NCBI GenBank assembly: GCA_000783305.1
Contig: JROE01000008.1
Location: 418,204-482,203 of the forward strand
Direction: 5' to 3'
From: Sphingobacteriaceae bacterium DW12
GTDB lineage: Bacteria > Bacteroidota > Bacteroidia > Sphingobacteriales > Sphingobacteriaceae
DNA length: 64,000 nucleotides
The notes beneath the pieces are model-generated. The model was not told the DNA's origin and searched no databases. It saw nothing but the letters and a program-made list of their open reading frames with translations. Made by a program: the position numbers and the translations under genes. Shown piece after piece: positions 56,601-64,000 of this stretch. Within the stretch, counting starts at the first letter, position 1. Each line of letters opens with the position of its first letter.

Positions 56601-57344
56601 AAGGCTGCAATCTTACGTGAAAAGGGATCTAACTCCGAGCGGGAAATGGCAAACGCCATGTATCTGGCCGGATTTGATGTAAAGGACGTACATATGACGG
56701 ATTTGATTTCCGGTCGTGAAACATTGGAAGATATCCAATTTCTCGGTGCTGTCGGGGGATTCTCAAATTCAGATGTATTGGGCTCGGCCAAAGGCTGGGC
56801 TGGGGCATTCTTATACAATGAGAAAGCCAAAGCGGCACTAGACAAGTTCTTTGCTCGTCCGGATACACTCTCGGTGGGTATATGTAATGGCTGCCAATTA
56901 TTTATGGAATTGGAACTTATCAATCCTGATCATGAGTTACATGGTAAGATGTTGCACAACACTTCCCAAAAACATGAATCTAATTTTATCTCGGTCAAAG
57001 TGCAGGATAATAACTCCGTCATGCTGTCGACATTAGCAGGTACAACTTTGGGTGTATGGATATCACACGGGGAAGGAAAATTCAGCTTACCATATGAAGA
57101 GCGTAAATATCAAATCGTGTCCAAATATGCCTATGAACAATATCCGGCAAATCCTAATGGATCGGATTATAATATAGCCATGATGTGTGATAATTCAGGC
57201 CGTCATTTGGTAACTATGCCACATATCGAGCGTTCGACTTTTCAATGGAACTGGGCCAACTATCCTAGTGGGCGCCAAGACGAAGTGTCACCATGGATAG
57301 AAGCATTTGTAAATGCTCGAAAATGGATTGAAAACAAAAAGTAA
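53676..57344 (+). CDS. purL: Phosphoribosylformylglycinamidine synthase, large single-chain type
   Basis: The 1222-residue enzyme has an N-terminal PurS-like domain, linker with FSQANSEHCRHKIFNG, two AIR-synthase-like halves (SLKAETHNFPTTVEPFSGAA TG, and the second with GGVIPTGKDSLSMKQ-like IPTGKDSLSMKQKYPNGD), and a C-terminal glutaminase domain with Cys in VGICNGCQLFMELE and His in ISHGEGKF. It makes FGAM from FGAR and glutamine in purine synthesis. The fused glutaminase matches the long PurL type. It ends at a perfect hairpin terminator. Confidence 0.96.
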   Translation: MIHFFVNQSNTVYGVQTQKDLSTEDISKLNWLFGNATKIEKTTLDDFYVGPRAAMITPWSTNAVEITQNMAIEGIIRIEEFQKVEADFSDFDPMISQKYEALTQEMYTIHITPEPIIEVDDIATYNKQEGLALNQEEVEYLNNLSTKLGRKLTDSEVFAFSQANSEHCRHKIFNGTFVIDGEEKPTSLFKLIKKTSETNPNTIVSAYKDNVAFVKGPRVTQFAPNSADKPDFYSEKEFDSVISLKAETHNFPTTVEPFSGAATGSGGEIRDRLAGGQGSLPLAGTAIYMTSYSRLNEERPWEKGMQERAWLYQTPMDILIKASNGASDFGNKFGQPLIVGSVLTFEHEEDARQIGYDKVIMQAGGIGYGKLEQAKKHAPTPGDKIVILGGENYRIGMGGAAVSSADTGSFGSGIELNAIQRSNPEMQKRASNAIRGLVESDHNPIVSIHDHGAGGHLNCLSELVEDTGGLIDLDKLPVGDPTLSAKEIIGNESQERMGLVIGEKDLETLQKVADRERSPMYTVGDVTGDHRFTFASKTTGAKPMDYALEDFFGSSPKTIMTDKTVNRSYADLTYETSNIPTYLEQVLQLEAVASKDWLTNKVDRCVGGRVAKQQCTGPLQLPLNNVGVMALDYRSTEGIATTVGHSPIAALIDPAAASQTAIAEALSNIVFAPIKDGLKGVSLSANWMWACNNEGEDARLYEAVKACSDFAIALGINIPTGKDSLSMKQKYPNGDVIAPGTVIISAAGNCTDINQVVEPVLSQNGGSIYYINLSQDTFKLGGSSFAQILNKIGKDTPKIADADYFKKAFNAIQELIKAGQIVAGHDVGSGGLVTTLLEMTFADVNLAAHYDLSGLNETDTVKALFNENIAVVLQAKTDDFFEKALAEQGIVAVKIGQAITGTTVTFKNNSDNFSFDVAATRDMWFKTSFLLDQKQSKNGMAQERFNNYKNQPLNFVFPIHFDGKKPVIDISKPKPKAAILREKGSNSEREMANAMYLAGFDVKDVHMTDLISGRETLEDIQFLGAVGGFSNSDVLGSAKGWAGAFLYNEKAKAALDKFFARPDTLSVGICNGCQLFMELELINPDHELHGKMLHNTSQKHESNFISVKVQDNNSVMLSTLAGTTLGVWISHGEGKFSLPYEERKYQIVSKYAYEQYPANPNGSDYNIAMMCDNSGRHLVTMPHIERSTFQWNWANYPSGRQDEVSPWIEAFVNARKWIENKK

Positions 57345-57350
57345 TAGAAA

Positions 57351-57379
57351 AAAGCCTCTTGAATTCAAGAGGCTTTTTT
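57351..57379. terminator. Bidirectional terminator between purL and MFS gene
   Basis: GCCTCTTGAATTCAAGAGGC is a perfect palindrome flanked by A and T runs on both sides. It is shared by purL on plus and the MFS gene on minus. Confidence 0.92.
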
Positions 57380-58594
57380 CTATTTACCCAACTTCATCAA
57401 CGACGGGGTGAAGAAGGATACGGTACCGACTACCGCTACGACCAATCCTAGGATGATAAAAGTAAGATTGACTCCAATAGTATCCGCAACAAATCCAGTG
57501 CTCAACAGTCCAATGACTGAAGGAATAACTGCAATACTAAAGAACATCGAGAATACACGGCCCATCATCGCTGGCTGTACCTCTTCCTGAATTACAGTCA
57601 TAAAACTAGCATTGTAAACAGATGCGGCTAGACCTCCCATACCTGTCAAAATCACAAAAATAATAAATGTAGAGGGTGGCAACCATCCGGACACGGCCAA
57701 ACTTAGTCCCAACAAGATATGCATAGTATTGATAATAATCACTTTATGAATATTAGGTTTTAGAATACCAAGTAGGCCTCCACCGATTAGCATCCCAACT
57801 CCCCAGGCAATCTCCACTATACTCATCTCAAACTTATCTCCACCAAAATGATTAATGGTCATCAAAGGGAAAAGGACCGCAACAGGCATGATACAAAAGG
57901 TAGCAATCACGGAATAGAGAAACATCAAGGTCAATCCTCTATTTTTGAGTATTTCGCCAAGCCCCAACTTGATATCGCGCCACACTTGTGCCACACTGGC
58001 CTTTGCTTTGTCGACAATTTCAGGGTTAGGGATATGGACAAAGAGGAGGGAGATGATGGCAATAATTGCTCCTATGATGTCCAATAACAACACATTGCCT
58101 ATCGAAAATAATCCAATCGCTAATGCCCCTAAAGCCGGGCCGGCAATACTCGATACCGATTGGATCATTTGATTGATGCCAGCGATACGTAGCAATTCAG
58201 ATTGAGGTGCCAACAAAGGAATGGCAGCTTGCATAGCCGGCATATGAAATGCCGAACCCACGGAGCGTAACGCCAACATAACATAGATCAGCAGCAGACT
58301 CTCATACCCAACGTAAAAACTAATGGACATGACGAGGGTACAAAAAGCAACAAAGCTATCAGCAAAAATCATCGTTTTCTTACGGTCCCAACGATCTATA
58401 TAGACTCCGGCAATCGGACCAATTATGGCTTGCGGAAGTAAACCAGCGATAGCGGCATAGGCCAACACTTCTGCTGACCCGGTCTCAAGACTTAACCATA
58501 TGATAACAGCAAAATTAACCGCTGTACTACTTAAAATGGAGATAAATTGTCCCACCCATATGATGGAGAATTTTCTTTTCCAAGATTCTTGCAT
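57380..58594 (-). CDS. MFS transporter (DHA3-like drug exporter)
   Basis: The 404-residue protein has twelve hydrophobic helices. The intracellular loop motif between helices 2 and 3 is GVYIDRWDRKKTM, as in the DHA3/MefA-type exporters, and the second half shows VILTGMGGLAASVYNASFMT and QPAMMGRVFSMFFSIA. It probably exports small molecules such as antibiotics, but the substrate is unknown. It has a long leader of about 190 nt with several hairpins. Confidence 0.88.
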   Translation of the reverse strand: MQESWKRKFSIIWVGQFISILSSTAVNFAVIIWLSLETGSAEVLAYAAIAGLLPQAIIGPIAGVYIDRWDRKKTMIFADSFVAFCTLVMSISFYVGYESLLLIYVMLALRSVGSAFHMPAMQAAIPLLAPQSELLRIAGINQMIQSVSSIAGPALGALAIGLFSIGNVLLLDIIGAIIAIISLLFVHIPNPEIVDKAKASVAQVWRDIKLGLGEILKNRGLTLMFLYSVIATFCIMPVAVLFPLMTINHFGGDKFEMSIVEIAWGVGMLIGGGLLGILKPNIHKVIIINTMHILLGLSLAVSGWLPPSTFIIFVILTGMGGLAASVYNASFMTVIQEEVQPAMMGRVFSMFFSIAVIPSVIGLLSTGFVADTIGVNLTFIILGLVVAVVGTVSFFTPSLMKLGK

Positions 58595-58783
58595 AAAAAA
58601 ACATTGATGAAAATGCTATTGCATTTTCGCGTAAAATAAAAAAATGATTAATCAACGAATCAGACTCGATTCATTAAGATAGAATTTAAAAGAAAATTCT
58701 GTCCACAGTTAGGCGACAAATCTGTCGCGAACGGGAAAAACGATATTTGGTGTAGCTATCCACATGGTGGTATGTGTTTATGT
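58595..58783 (-). promoter_or_regulatory. Structured leader of the MFS gene
   Basis: A -7 box (TATATTTG, 58790-58797 on minus) implies a transcript start near 58783. The leader holds GCGACA/TGTCGC (58713-58728), GAATC/GATTC (near 58655-58675), and GAAAATGC/GCATTTTC (58609-58628), the last followed by seven T residues before the ATG. An attenuator or operator is possible. Confidence 0.4.
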
Positions 58784-58870
58784 ATGCCACAAATATATAA
58801 AAAATCTCGAAAACTAAAAGTAAATGTCTTTTACGCCTAAAAAAATCTGAACAGAAATTAATACCCATTC

Positions 58871-58960
58871 CAAAAACAAGAGCCCTTACGGGCTCTTGAA
58901 CATCACCTGGGTGATGAACCCAGGCACACACTGAAACTTAGTCTTCTTGACTAAGTACTT
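58871..58960 (-). ncRNA. Structured non-coding element with terminator
   Basis: On the minus strand a hairpin ACTTAGTC/GACTAAGT (58936-58956) is followed by two mutually exclusive folds, CCTGGGT/ACCCAGG (58906-58924) and CATCAC/GTGATG (58901-58916). A 9-bp hairpin CAAGAGCCC/GGGCTCTTG (58877-58898) and a TTTTT run end it. It lies 50 bases downstream of the NosL-like gene, so it may be its 3' UTR or an independent small RNA. I recognise no Rfam family, and SRP RNA is excluded. Confidence 0.5.
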
Positions 58961-59010
58961 TTTCAATAGCCAACACTACAGTGCCCTGTTCAGCATATAA
59001 ATGGGCTTAG

Positions 59011-59436
59011 TTACTTATTTTTTTCTAAAAAATCATCGTATGTAGCTTTGCTTTCAAAATAGGCAACTTCGCCATTATCACCAATCATAACGATATAGGC
59101 TGACGCTTTATCCACTTCGTGCATCGTGTGAGGATCGATTGCTTTGCGAATAACAGCATCTTTAGGAATACGTTCCTTACACATATCACAGCAGCCGTAA
59201 TATGTCTTCTCTCCTACATGCACAGCAATTTGCTCCTTACCCATATAGACATCATTAACCATGCAAACCAAACCAGACGGTACATGATCCCCTTTTTTAA
59301 CTTTCAAATCGCCCGATGAAGCAGTTTTGGTTGGACTGTCTTGATTAGACTCTTGATGAGTAGCATTACTATTTTGACACGATACCATGGCAATTAATAT
59401 CAACGTCAGGGCACTTAATCTTTTTATTGTTTTCAT
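59011..59436 (-). CDS. NosL/YHS-like metal-binding lipoprotein
   Basis: The 141-residue protein has a lipoprotein signal peptide (MKTIKRLSALTLILIAMVSC). A Ser/Thr-rich linker and a C-terminal domain with CMVNDVYMG, YYGCCDMCKERI and AYIVMIGDNGEVAYFESK follow. The CxxC-type cluster resembles YHS/TRASH or NosL domains, which bind copper or other soft metals. It lies downstream of an RND efflux operon on the same strand, 209 bases away, suggesting a role in metal handling in the periplasm. Confidence 0.7.
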   Translation of the reverse strand: MKTIKRLSALTLILIAMVSCQNSNATHQESNQDSPTKTASSGDLKVKKGDHVPSGLVCMVNDVYMGKEQIAVHVGEKTYYGCCDMCKERIPKDAVIRKAIDPHTMHEVDKASAYIVMIGDNGEVAYFESKATYDDFLEKNK

Positions 59437-59572
59437 TTATTTTTTATTTATGGATGAGAGCTCGCGTAAATAATATTTGCTCTGTATGTCAAAGCTATTT
59501 ACGTCTCGGTTTCATATATAATTATTTGTTCCTCTATTATTCATGATGAAGGTATTCAAGCAGCCTTCCGCA

Positions 59573-59623
59573 ATACAGTGCCTACTTTCATTTAGCCTAC
59601 ATGAAAGTAAGCACACTGTAACT
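59573..59623 (-). terminator. Hairpin downstream of the RND operon
   Basis: ACAGTG (59573-59578) pairs with CACTGT, and an inner TACTTTCAT/ATGAAAGTA extends the stem. On minus it lies about 25 bases after the adaptor stop. No T tract follows, so it could also protect the mRNA 3' end. Confidence 0.5.
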
Positions 59624-59645
59624 TTATGAGTTCGTTAGACTCGCT

Positions 59646-60755
59646 TTATTTCTTTGGTGCTGGGATTGTCGTTCCTTCCTGAATTTCTTCCGATGCCTTT
59701 ACGACGATACGATCTCCATCATTTAATTCGCCGAATACTTCAAATTTATCAGCCATCACCCTCCCTTTGGATACGGGAACCTTCACGGCTTTGCCGTTGT
59801 CATCTTTTATGACGTAGACGCCTAGGTTGCTTTCGACTAATGCTGTTTTGGGAATAAAGAAAGTGGCTTCGCTATGCTGCAAAGGGATTTCGGTCTCCGC
59901 CACCATAAATGGCTTAAGCTGGTTACCAGTATTCACAAAATCAGCTTCGATTTTCTCTGCGCGCAATTTGAGGTCTAATGTTCCGGATTTACGCGATATC
60001 CTTGCTGAATACTTATTTTGCGGTAATGACCGGACTTTGAAATGGATCGTATCACCTATATGCAAAAAATGAGTATTAGCCTCGGGAACGGCGAGAGACA
60101 GTCTCAGTTTTTGCGTATTTTGAACAACCAAAAGTGGCTTTTCACCACCTTTGCCCATGGGACTGACATAAGCTCCCAAATCCACACTACGATTGGTAAT
60201 GGTACCTGCAAAGGGAGCACGAATAATAAGGTAGTTGTCCATATCTTGAATTTCAGCATAAGCTGCTTTAGCAGCATTGAGCTGCGCTTCATCGGACAGC
60301 TTTTTGGCTGTAATTTGATCCAATGCATCCCGAGCTATAGCACCTTGTGTCTCATTAGCCTTGAACATACGATCATAGTTGGCCTTAGTGGCGATGTATA
60401 TCGCTTCTTGTGCTTTCCACTTTTCTTTGGCAGTAGCCAATTGCGACTGTATCTCAGGAGCCTCTAGCACCATCAGTACCTGGCCAGGACTCACGCGATC
60501 ACCGATATCAACATTGATCTTTTTGACATAACTATTGACTTTGGCATAGAGTTCGGTTTCCTGATCCGGAGCCAACTCTCCAGCCAATTTCAACTTCACA
60601 AGGGGGTTACTTTTGTTGATGGCAACTGTTTCTAATGGCATCATCATCATGGGCATTGCTTTATCGCTTTTTTCAGTCTTTTCTTCTTTCTTAGCGTCGG
60701 AGCATGCCGCGAACGTTAATGTCGATGCCAGCAATGTATATACTAAACTTTTCAT
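59646..60755 (-). CDS. RND efflux periplasmic adaptor lipoprotein
   Basis: The 369-residue protein has a lipoprotein signal (LLASTLTFAACSD), a Met-rich segment AMPMMMMP near residue 33-40, biotinyl-lipoyl-like halves (VNSYVKKINVDIGDRVSPGQ and APFAGTITNRSVDLGAYVSP), a helical hairpin between, and a beta-barrel and membrane-proximal end. It links the inner membrane pump encoded 3 bases upstream to a TolC-type channel. The Met-rich stretch could bind copper or silver, but substrate is not proved. Confidence 0.9.
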   Translation of the reverse strand: MKSLVYTLLASTLTFAACSDAKKEEKTEKSDKAMPMMMMPLETVAINKSNPLVKLKLAGELAPDQETELYAKVNSYVKKINVDIGDRVSPGQVLMVLEAPEIQSQLATAKEKWKAQEAIYIATKANYDRMFKANETQGAIARDALDQITAKKLSDEAQLNAAKAAYAEIQDMDNYLIIRAPFAGTITNRSVDLGAYVSPMGKGGEKPLLVVQNTQKLRLSLAVPEANTHFLHIGDTIHFKVRSLPQNKYSARISRKSGTLDLKLRAEKIEADFVNTGNQLKPFMVAETEIPLQHSEATFFIPKTALVESNLGVYVIKDDNGKAVKVPVSKGRVMADKFEVFGELNDGDRIVVKASEEIQEGTTIPAPKK

Positions 60756-60758
60756 GTT

Positions 60759-63700
60759 TTATTTATTGTTAGGGGTTAAATAATGGATACTATCCTCATC
60801 TTCCGGATCTAAGGAAACTGACTTGGTTGATGTCTTGTCCAGTAGCCAACTGAATAGCAATGGCAATAGAATCAACACTGAAAATGTAGAGGCAAATAGC
60901 CCTCCAACCACTGCCCTACCTAAGGGAGATACCTGATCTCCACCTTCTCCAAATCCAATAGCAATTGGCAACATTCCGGCGATCATGGCCAGTGTAGTCA
61001 TAATGATGGGGCGCATCCGTAAGTTAGCGGCTTGTAATGCTGCTGTCGTTGCATCACCAGTTTGCAGCCGCAGTGTCTCTGCATTATTGATCAGGAGGAC
61101 GGCATTGGCAATGGATACCCCTACGGACATAATAATCCCCATAAAGGACTGTAGATTGATGGTCGAACCTGTTAACTTCAGAAGCGTCAATGATCCGAGT
61201 ATCACAAATGGTACGGTCGTCAGAATGACAAAGGAGACTTTAAAGGATTGGAAGTTAGCCGTCAACATTAGGAATATCACGATGACAGCGATCAATAGGC
61301 CACTCAGCAAGCTGCCAAGTGTATCATCCAATACCGGTGCCATGCCTGACATTTTGATGTTGACTCCTTTAGGAAGCTCTCCTAAAGAGGCAATGGCCAG
61401 CTCCACGTCTTTCTTGGCCCGTTCGATATCTGTTTTATGAAGATTAGCGGTTACAGTAGTATAACCCATAGTGCCGTCGTTGTAACTTTCACCCATTGTC
61501 TTGGTCGGTGTAATAGTCGCGACATCTCCTAAAACAGGACGGTCCGAATTTTTTGACAAGGGAATATTGGCGAGTTCGTCTTGTGAAGTCAATAAATTTT
61601 GAGGCATCTGCACCTGCACGTCATATGCAATATGCATCATCCCTCCTACCCAGAAGTTCTTGTTGGTGTAACGTGAAGAAGCTGTTGTCGCAACTAACGA
61701 TTTAGCAATATCCTGCGCGTCAAGGCCAAGTTGGGCAGCGCGAGTACGATCGATATTAATCTCCAATGCCGGATAATTCATGGACTGCGGTATCTGCTGA
61801 TCGCGCATGTATTCGATCTCCTTTAGCTTAGCTAACAGCTTATTGGCATACATCATATTCATCTTCTTCATCATTCCAGAAATCCGGACTTCGACCGGAG
61901 TATTGGCTCCTTGACTCAAGATCTTCTCGGTGAGCTCAATAGGCTCAAATGACAATTTGAGATCTGGCATCTTCTCATTCAGGTGCTTACGGATCTTATC
62001 TTTCAGCTCATCCGTATTTCCATCAAACTCTTTGAGCGCAACCTGCATCAAGGCTTCATGGGGACCTGCATTATAAAGATAAATCGGACTCACAGCAAAT
62101 GTTGAGGGATGCTGTCCGATGAATGTCGACGAAATGGCAACATTTCCTTTACCCAATAGACTATCCAATTCGCTGAGGACAGCTTTGATCTTCTCCTCGG
62201 TCTTTTCAATCCTGGTACCTTCTGGTGCTGTGATACGAACTTGGAACTGACGGGAGTTGACTGTCGGCAATACATCTTTACCAATATTCATATACATGAA
62301 ATAAACGGCAACTGAAGCAATCGTAAAGGCGATTGTAAAGACCATTTTTTTACTGCGCATCAAAATGTCCAAAAAGCCGACAAAACGATTTTTGAACAAG
62401 TCGAATTTTGTCACCTTGGGTTCTTCATCATGCTTGTGGTTATTCTTCATCATCCAGTTGGCCATGACGGGCACAAATGTCTGCGACATTAAAAAAGATA
62501 CGGTCATGGAGCATCCAATGGCTAGCGCCAGCGGCATAAACAATGCTCCTGGTATACCAGTCATGACTACTGCAGGCGCGAATACGGCCAAAATACAGAG
62601 TAAGATTAAAAGCTTAGGAAATGCAATTTCCTTACAAGCATCCCAAATTGCTTGTGCCTTGGTCTTGCCCATCGCGAAATGTTGATGGATATTCTCGACA
62701 GTGACTGTGCTTTCATCAACCAAGATACCTATTGCGAGTGCCAATCCAGAGAGTGACATGATATTGATCGTCTGACCAAATAATTTTAAGAATAATACTC
62801 CTGATATAATCGAGATCGGGATTGTCAGTATTACAATAATAGCAGCGCGGGTATCCCGTAAGAACAATAGAACCATCAATCCGGTCAATAATGCGCCTAA
62901 TACACCTTCCATGACCAAACTCTTGACTGCATTGATCACGTAGACCGACTGATCAAATTCATAGGATATGGATACTCCTTCCGGAAGATTACGCTGGATA
63001 TTGGGGATTGCTTTTTTAAGATTCTCGACGACATCGTACGTAGAGGCATCACCGGATTTGGCTATATTGATATAAACAGAACGTTTACCATCGATCAATG
63101 CATATCCTGTGGTAATATCTGCACCATCCTTTACAGTGGCGACATCACGAATATACACGTTGTCAACCTGTCCTTTAAAGATAGGAATATCGCCAAATTC
63201 TTCCACGGTCTTCAACGTATTATTGGTCGGTGTCAGGTAGTTGATGTCTTTGATATACACGTTACCAGATGGTGAGGTGATATTCTGTCTACTAATGGCT
63301 TCGACAATCTGATCAGGAGACAACGAGTGCGTCCTCAATTTGTTAGGATCGATATTGATCTCAATCGTACGTGGACTACCTCCAAAAGGGGGAGCAGTCG
63401 TCAATCCCGGAATGGCAATCAAAAATGGGCGTGCATTGAAATTGGCGATATCCTGTAACTCATTATTGGTCTTGGTATCACTTCTGAATACGAGTTGACC
63501 CACAGGCTGGGAAGAGGCATCAAAGCGGATGATAAAGGGTGGTGGAGCCCCTGGTGGCAAAAACACCTGCGAACGACTGGATAGAGCGTTGACTGAGGCT
63601 ATTGCTTCGCCCATATTTGTACCTTCATAAAAATTAATTTTCATCAAGGTCAATCCTTGTGTATTCTTGGATTCTATGCTCTTAATACCATTTGCAAAGA

Positions 63701-63914
63701 GCATCATATTAACATACATTTTGGTAAAATATCCCTCCATCTGCTGTGGAGTATAGCCGTTGAAAGAATGAGCTATGTATACCACCGGCAGATTCATTTC
63801 AGGTAAAATATCAACCTGAACTTCTCTGGTTGCTTTAATTCCGAAGAATAAAAGTCCCAATACCATTACCATAATGGATATAGGTTTGCGTAGTGCAAAG
63901 CGAATAAGATTCAT
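60759..63914 (-). CDS. RND efflux permease (AcrB/CusA superfamily)
   Basis: The 1051-residue inner membrane pump has twelve TM helices, two large periplasmic loops and the RND family motif GLALAIGILVDESTVTVENI in TM4, where the proton-relay acid is D followed by E. The C-terminal half has MGIIMSVGVSIANAVLLINN. Substrate class (drug or metal) cannot be settled from sequence. The gene order, outer membrane channel, permease and adaptor, is that of a complete tripartite pump. Confidence 0.93.
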   Translation of the reverse strand: MNLIRFALRKPISIMVMVLGLLFFGIKATREVQVDILPEMNLPVVYIAHSFNGYTPQQMEGYFTKMYVNMMLFANGIKSIESKNTQGLTLMKINFYEGTNMGEAIASVNALSSRSQVFLPPGAPPPFIIRFDASSQPVGQLVFRSDTKTNNELQDIANFNARPFLIAIPGLTTAPPFGGSPRTIEINIDPNKLRTHSLSPDQIVEAISRQNITSPSGNVYIKDINYLTPTNNTLKTVEEFGDIPIFKGQVDNVYIRDVATVKDGADITTGYALIDGKRSVYINIAKSGDASTYDVVENLKKAIPNIQRNLPEGVSISYEFDQSVYVINAVKSLVMEGVLGALLTGLMVLLFLRDTRAAIIVILTIPISIISGVLFLKLFGQTINIMSLSGLALAIGILVDESTVTVENIHQHFAMGKTKAQAIWDACKEIAFPKLLILLCILAVFAPAVVMTGIPGALFMPLALAIGCSMTVSFLMSQTFVPVMANWMMKNNHKHDEEPKVTKFDLFKNRFVGFLDILMRSKKMVFTIAFTIASVAVYFMYMNIGKDVLPTVNSRQFQVRITAPEGTRIEKTEEKIKAVLSELDSLLGKGNVAISSTFIGQHPSTFAVSPIYLYNAGPHEALMQVALKEFDGNTDELKDKIRKHLNEKMPDLKLSFEPIELTEKILSQGANTPVEVRISGMMKKMNMMYANKLLAKLKEIEYMRDQQIPQSMNYPALEINIDRTRAAQLGLDAQDIAKSLVATTASSRYTNKNFWVGGMMHIAYDVQVQMPQNLLTSQDELANIPLSKNSDRPVLGDVATITPTKTMGESYNDGTMGYTTVTANLHKTDIERAKKDVELAIASLGELPKGVNIKMSGMAPVLDDTLGSLLSGLLIAVIVIFLMLTANFQSFKVSFVILTTVPFVILGSLTLLKLTGSTINLQSFMGIIMSVGVSIANAVLLINNAETLRLQTGDATTAALQAANLRMRPIIMTTLAMIAGMLPIAIGFGEGGDQVSPLGRAVVGGLFASTFSVLILLPLLFSWLLDKTSTKSVSLDPEDEDSIHYLTPNNK

Positions 63915-63923
63915 ATTCCTGAT

Positions 63924-64000
63924 TTATTTTTGACTTGCGTTAAGTAATAGATTGAGATCACCCTGAGCGGCTGCCTGTAACAGTAATGCCTGCCAGATAT
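63924..64000 (-). CDS. Outer membrane efflux protein (TolC family), C-terminal end only
   Basis: The minus strand gives IWQALLLQAAAQGDLNLLLN and ASQK before a TAA at 63924, an amphipathic end consistent with a TolC-family protein. It lies 9 bases upstream of the RND permease, where such a gene is expected. Only 24 codons are inside the window, so identification rests mainly on context. Confidence 0.6.
   Translation of the reverse strand, partial: IWQALLLQAAAQGDLNLLLNASQK

Noticed and set aside
58686..58931. 81-codon minus-strand ORF
   Set aside because: It runs across several strong hairpins and has no protein motif. The segment is better explained as non-coding.
58871..58960. SRP RNA (ffs) or tmRNA
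   Set aside because: The conserved GGAAG apical motif of SRP RNA and a tRNA-like domain are both missing.

Overview
The window is chromosomal DNA of a Bacteroidetes bacterium, most likely from the Sphingobacteriaceae (Sphingobacterium-like). The evidence is a SusC/SusD pair with FecI/FecR control, repeated promoters of the Bacteroidetes type (TTTG, 19-20 nt, TAnnTTTG), few Shine-Dalgarno sequences, the futalosine menaquinone genes mqnA and mqnE, and the four-gene ligase-associated DNA repair cluster. Most of it is conserved housekeeping sequence. The accessory stretch is about 3.6-7.9 kb.

Layout: 0-1 kb, end of the ribosomal operon rpsF-rpsR-rplI. 1-3.3 kb, a LapA-like membrane protein and a two-component system. 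3.5-7.9 kb, tRNA-Lys, a decayed serine recombinase with a repeated tRNA 3' end, an autoregulated ArsR operon of stress-type proteins, and a gene-poor stretch with an orphan Imm74-like gene. 7.9-9.1 kb, a CLC channel without the gating glutamate. 9.2-13.4 kb, a methionine operon (metY-metX-hom) behind a strong promoter, a SAM-I riboswitch and a 43-codon ORF ending Met-Met-Cys-Cys. 13.6-21.5 kb, a small membrane protein, an NtrC-type regulator, RNase P RNA, an HI0933-type flavoprotein, a Gfo/Idh oxidoreductase, argS and an arginine decarboxylase.

21.5-30.5 kb holds a frameshifted DUF423 gene, a fluoride riboswitch controlling a CLC-F type transporter, mqnA, a histidine phosphatase, mqnE, an MsbA-like ABC exporter, an aminotransferase and tyrA. 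30.5-41.8 kb holds a zinc-ribbon/SPFH pair, an exported metallophosphatase and a FecI-FecR-SusC-SusD-DUF4843 uptake locus. 42-47.6 kb is the ligase-associated repair operon. 47.7-53.3 kb carries a membrane protein, rny, a 6S-like RNA, zapA, a coiled-coil gene and pheT. 53.7-57.3 kb is purL. 57.4-64 kb holds an MFS transporter with a structured leader, a structured non-coding segment, a NosL/YHS-like lipoprotein and an RND efflux operon cut by the window end.

The most interesting signals are regulatory RNAs: the fluoride riboswitch upstream of its cognate antiporter type, the SAM riboswitch joined to a probable Met/Cys leader peptide, the 6S-like RNA next to zapA, and a hairpin cluster at 58.87-58.96 kb with two mutually exclusive folds. 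I found no CRISPR array, intact insertion sequence or prophage.
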